From the NCBI RefSeq assembly GCF_945285465.1, contig NZ_CALYQK010000010.1:1-48857 (forward strand): DNA of 48,857 nt, read 5' to 3'. The stretch is from an uncultured Bartonella sp. (lineage in GTDB: Bacteria > Pseudomonadota > Alphaproteobacteria > Rhizobiales > Rhizobiaceae). The stretch's first letter is position 1. Each line of letters begins with the position of its first letter. Positions 45,791-48,857 of the stretch are shown one piece after another. A program made the translations under genes and the position numbers. A model generated the notes under the pieces. It made no database searches. It saw nothing but the letters and a program-made list of their open reading frames with translations, and had not been told where the DNA came from.

Positions 45791-46748
45791 ATGAAACATC
45801 GTGCTTTAGGAAACACCGGACTTCACATCACGCCATTGGTTTTCGGCGGAAATGTCTTTGGTTGGACACTTGACGAGAAGCAATCCTTTTCAATGCTCGA
45901 CGCTATTGTTGAAAAGGGGCTTGAATGCTATTGACACGGCCGATGCCTATTCAACCTGGGTTGACGGCAACAAAGGCGGCGAGTCAGAAACGATTATTGG
46001 CAACTGGTTAAAACAGAACCCGGCCAAACGTGATAAACTTTTCATTTTTACCAAAGTTGGCTCTGATATGGGGGTAAAAGGACATAAAGGGCTTTCATTT
46101 CGCTGGATTGAACAGGCGGTCGAGGATTCACTTCGTCGTTTGCATGTTGATGTTATCGACCTTTATCAATCGCACTGGTTTGACCCCGACACACCGTTTG
46201 AAGAAACACTTAACGCCTATACAAAATTGCTAAAGGCAGGAAAAATTCGTGCAATTGGCTGTTCCAATATATCGGCAGCACAACTCGAACAGGCCATGAC
46301 GGTAGCAAAGCAGAACAATCTTCAACCCTATCAGACCCTGCAACCGGAATATAATCTTTATGACCGTAATTCCTTTGAAGGACCGCTGGCGGATACAGCA
46401 CAAAAATACGGGCTTGGCGTTATCACCTATTTCAGCCTGGCGTCGGGCTTTCTTTCGGGAAAATACCGCTCCAAAACAGATCTTGCCGGACATCAACGTG
46501 GTTCAAGAGTTGAAAAATATCTGACGATACGCGGAATGCGCATTCTTGACACACTTGATAAAGTCAGCAAACAGCATGATGCGACGCAAGCTGAAATCGC
46601 CCTGGCTTGGATTATGGCTAAACCCAATGTTACCGCTCCAATTGCCAGTGCTACCAAACTTGACCAGCTTGACAGCCTTATCAAAGCAACGCAGATCGAT
46701 CTTCGTGCCGAAGACATGGCACTGCTTGACAAAGCAAGTGCCTATTAA
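45791..46748 (+). pseudogene. Aldo/keto reductase, frameshifted
   Basis: The first part (ATG 45791) reads normally through LDEKQSFSMLDAIVEKG and then hits TGA at about 45932. The +1 frame continues with LNAIDTADAY and runs to a normal end at 46748. The shift falls in the AAAAGGGG tract at 45912-45919. With one G fewer, the frame is continuous: VEKG-LNAIDTADAYSTW. The rest is intact, including IDTADAY with catalytic Asp and Tyr, TKVGSD and YQSHWFDPD. It is a single recent event, a sequencing error in a homopolymer, or a phase-variable tract. Confidence 0.85.
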
Positions 46749-46780
46749 TGACAGTTTTTGCCGGTCAAAAAGCAATATCC

Positions 46781-46826
46781 AAAGGCCGGGCTAGAGAAAT
46801 CACTCTAACCTGCCTTTGAATTTTTC
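46781..46826 (+). terminator. Terminator of the aldo/keto reductase locus
   Basis: An imperfect stem, AAAGGC..TAGAG pairing with CTCTA..GCCTTT (46781-46817), is followed by GAATTTTTCT about 30 bases past the stop. Confidence 0.55.
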
Positions 46827-46995
46827 TATTTTAACTGAAAAATTAGAAAATCTTTTTAATTAGGTGCAATTAACGGCATATATTCGCTATGTTTTTCTAT
46901 AAATTAGCCTTACTCTCATATTCATCAATATTCACCACTTTCAAACAGACACTCGACCCCGAATTTCATTATCAACAGATTCACGGAGACTGGCC

Positions 46996-47967
46996 ATGAC
47001 TGATAAACATTCCTCAAAAAAAGGACGGGGCACGATTTATCAATCTATTTTGGAGACAATCGGTAACACGCCGCTCGTTCGTATTGACCGGTTTTCCAGA
47101 GAAAAGGGGGTCAACGCCAATTTGTTGGTCAAGCTTGAATTCTTCAATCCTCTGGCAAGTGTCAAGGATCGCATCGGGTTAGCTCTTATTGAATCACTGG
47201 AAAAGTCGGGAAAAGCAATTCCGGGCAAAACGGTTTTTATCGAGCCGACGTCCGGCAATACCGGCATCGCCCTTGCTTTTGTTGCGGCAGCAAAAGGGTA
47301 TGAGCTAATTTTGACCATGCCGGAAACAATGTCGATTGAACGGCGCAAATTGTTGAAATATCTCGGTGCTAAATTGGTATTGACCGACGGCGCCAAAGGT
47401 ATGAAAGGTGCTATTGCAAAAGCCGAAGAACTGGCCGTCCAAAACCCTGGCGCCATCATTCCGCAACAGTTTGAAAATCCGGCAAACCCCGAAATCCACC
47501 GCCACACAACAGCCGAAGAAATCTGGAACGATACCAATGGCCAGATTGATGTCGTCATTGCCGGTGTCGGAACCGGTGGTACCATTACCGGCGTTGGCGA
47601 GGTCATTAAAAAACGCAAACCTGAAGTAAAAATTATTGCTGTTGAACCTAAAGATTCGCCAGTATTATCCGGTGGTCAACCCGGCCCGCACAAACTTCAA
47701 GGCATTGGTGCCGGTTTTGTACCGAAAACATTGAACACAGCAATTATTGACGAAATCATCGCTGTATCGAACGAAGATGCTTTCAAGAATTCTCGTGATC
47801 TTGCCGTTCTTGAAGGTATTCCTGTTGGTATTTCATCCGGAGCGGCTTTGACGGCAGCAATCGAAGTTGGCCGACGTCTGGAAAACAACGACAAAAACAT
47901 CGTTATCATTATCCCGTCCTTTGCCGAACGATACCTTTCGACACCACTTTTTGACGGGCTAGACTAG
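46996..47967 (+). CDS. cysK: Cysteine synthase (O-acetylserine sulfhydrylase)
   Basis: CysK makes cysteine from O-acetylserine and sulfide. The 323-residue PLP enzyme has Lys57 in [10 protein letters not shown] as the Schiff-base lysine, PTSGNTG (residues 84-90) for the substrate loop, [12 protein letters not shown] for the PLP phosphate and [11 protein letters not shown]. The N-terminal [17 protein letters not shown] is typical. GGAG stands 8 bases before the ATG. The gene is convergent with the small gene at 47971. Confidence 0.95.
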   Translation: MTDKHSSKKGRGTIYQSILETIGNTPLVRIDRFSREKGVNANLLVKLEFFNPLASVKDRIGLALIESLEKSGKAIPGKTVFIEPTSGNTGIALAFVAAAKGYELILTMPETMSIERRKLLKYLGAKLVLTDGAKGMKGAIAKAEELAVQNPGAIIPQQFENPANPEIHRHTTAEEIWNDTNGQIDVVIAGVGTGGTITGVGEVIKKRKPEVKIIAVEPKDSPVLSGGQPGPHKLQGIGAGFVPKTLNTAIIDEIIAVSNEDAFKNSRDLAVLEGIPVGISSGAALTAAIEVGRRLENNDKNIVIIIPSFAERYLSTPLFDGLD

Positions 47968-47970
47968 AAT

Positions 47971-48183
47971 CTATCTGCCTTTATTGTAACGGTCACCCGT
48001 TTGCGAGCGCCTTGTTCTGCCTGTTGGCAATTGCGCCAAGCTGGCAAAAGTATTTTCATCATCCGAGCGCGTGCGCCGAGGCCTTGCCGTTCGAGAAGCG
48101 TTATTTGAATTATCCGGATTTTTTTCCCTATCATCCATATCTTCAGAAATAAACTCTTTCCACAATGACTTTACTATATTCAT
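47971..48183 (-). CDS. Small Arg/Ser/Asp-rich protein of unknown function
   Basis: This 70-residue frame starts Met-Asn-Ile-Val with a short hydrophobic/aromatic N-terminus (VKSLWKEFIS), followed by a low-complexity hydrophilic stretch rich in Arg, Asp, Asn and Thr. It ends 3 bases from the cysK stop in convergent orientation. The ribosome-binding site is weak. The composition is compatible with a real but disordered small protein; no family recognised. Confidence 0.45.
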   Translation of the reverse strand: MNIVKSLWKEFISEDMDDREKNPDNSNNASRTARPRRTRSDDENTFASLAQLPTGRTRRSQTGDRYNKGR

Positions 48184-48291
48184 TAAAGCAATCCCCGGTC
48201 TTCTTTTGTTAAAATATAAATTACAACAATAACGCCATTTTACATCATCATTTCCATTGATGTTTATGCTAAAAACGGACGTTAAAAGCGC

Positions 48292-48672
48292 TTATTTATC
48301 GTTGACCTTTAGCCATTGTTGCATTTGTACTATCTCTTCTTCCTGGGCCGAGATAATCTTTTCTGCAAGTTTTCGCGCTTGAGGGTCTTTGCCATATTGC
48401 AATTCAACTTTTGCCATATCAACGGCCCCTTTATGATGGGCCATCATCATTTTGATGAAATCTATATCGGCATTACCCGTTGTTTTCATCGACATATTGT
48501 TCATCATATTTTCATTCACCTTATCAAAAGCTTGCGACGAAGCTGATAAAGTCTGCGATGCTACGGATCCAGCACCTTCAGCCATATGTTTCATATCCAT
48601 ATCCGTACCTTGGGCACCTGCATAACATGTCGCTGTGAAAAACATACACAGAGCAGCTATTTGTTTTTTCAT
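48292..48672 (-). CDS. DUF305-family exported protein
   Basis: The 126-residue product has a signal peptide (KKQ, hydrophobic stretch, cut near AGA-QG) and a DUF305 four-helix domain. The characteristic DFIKMMMAHHKGAVDMA is present, with adjacent His residues and many Met, and it ends EEEIVQMQQWL. Such periplasmic proteins often bind copper or other metals. Start ATG 48672 has AAGGAA at 9 bases; the longer frame is not credible. Confidence 0.88.
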   Translation of the reverse strand: MKKQIAALCMFFTATCYAGAQGTDMDMKHMAEGAGSVASQTLSASSQAFDKVNENMMNNMSMKTTGNADIDFIKMMMAHHKGAVDMAKVELQYGKDPQARKLAEKIISAQEEEIVQMQQWLKVNDK

Positions 48673-48857
48673 AATAAATTCCTTGTTATCATCGAAAAAC
48701 GAATTCGGTGCTATTTGGTTCCATATTGAAAAACATTTTGGACAAGTTGTCGCCAAAGCCAGGTAGATTCACACGCCAGGTGCAACACAGTTTATTTAAA
48801 GTATAATTTGATATCGGTTCCAAGGTTTTCCATAAAGGAGAGAAATGGCGTTTTGAA

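Noticed and set aside
48845-48856. ATG with good ribosome-binding site at the right edge
   Set aside because: It reads only three codons before TGA, so it is not the start of a gene unless translation begins at another codon beyond the window.

Overview
The window is a stretch of bacterial chromosome with moderate-to-low GC content. Its gene content and order point to an alphaproteobacterium of the Hyphomicrobiales (Rhizobiales), in the Brucella/Bartonella neighbourhood. The supporting features are the rph-rdgB-hemW set divergent from hrcA, an argB plus pyrimidine-5'-nucleotidase pair, xerD next to a small membrane protein and aroK-aroB, a CenR-type regulator followed by a cyclic-nucleotide-binding protein, a PccR-type regulator beside pccB/pccA, and a tRNA-Arg(CCU) gene split by a group I intron as in Agrobacterium. 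The species cannot be named from this sequence alone.

Layout. 1-3.7 kb: an exported repeat protein, a LOG-family phosphoribohydrolase, dapD, and a gene-poor stretch holding a possible small minus-strand transcription unit. 3.7-8.3 kb, minus strand: lepA, then an argB / HAD nucleotidase / EamA transporter overlap operon. 8.5-20.8 kb: propionate use, with prpE (propionyl-CoA synthetase), a LysR regulator divergent from an aldo/keto reductase, then pccR divergent from pccB-pccA-mcm-mce. Together these convert propionate to propionyl-CoA, methylmalonyl-CoA and succinyl-CoA. The pccB leader carries a strong intrinsic terminator with a competing hairpin, which looks like an attenuator. 20.8-25.3 kb, minus strand: a four-carbon sugar-acid operon (kdgT-like permease, D-threonate-type kinase, pdxA2-type dehydrogenase) with a DeoR regulator; direct-repeat operator candidates lie before the permease.

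25.9-34.6 kb: hemW-rdgB-rph (minus), divergent from hrcA. A NitT/TauT-type ABC transporter and an unusual hemC separate hrcA from grpE. 35-40.9 kb: a SPOR-domain D-Ala-D-Ala carboxypeptidase, a parS-like site, accA, xerD, a small membrane protein, and divergent aroK-aroB. 41.0-41.3 kb: tRNA-Arg(CCU) with a 230-nt group I intron. 41.7-48.9 kb: envelope and accessory genes. These are an exported two-cysteine protein, an L,D-transpeptidase divergent from cenR, a cNMP-binding protein, a methyltransferase, a small lipoprotein, a frameshifted aldo/keto reductase, cysK, a small Arg/Ser-rich protein, and a DUF305 protein.

The items most worth following up are the intron-split tRNA, the attenuator-like pcc leader, the parS-like site, the sugar-acid operator array with a terminator abutting deoR, and the divergent hemC. 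Start codons were chosen by ribosome-binding site and family length, so several genes begin downstream of the longest possible frame.
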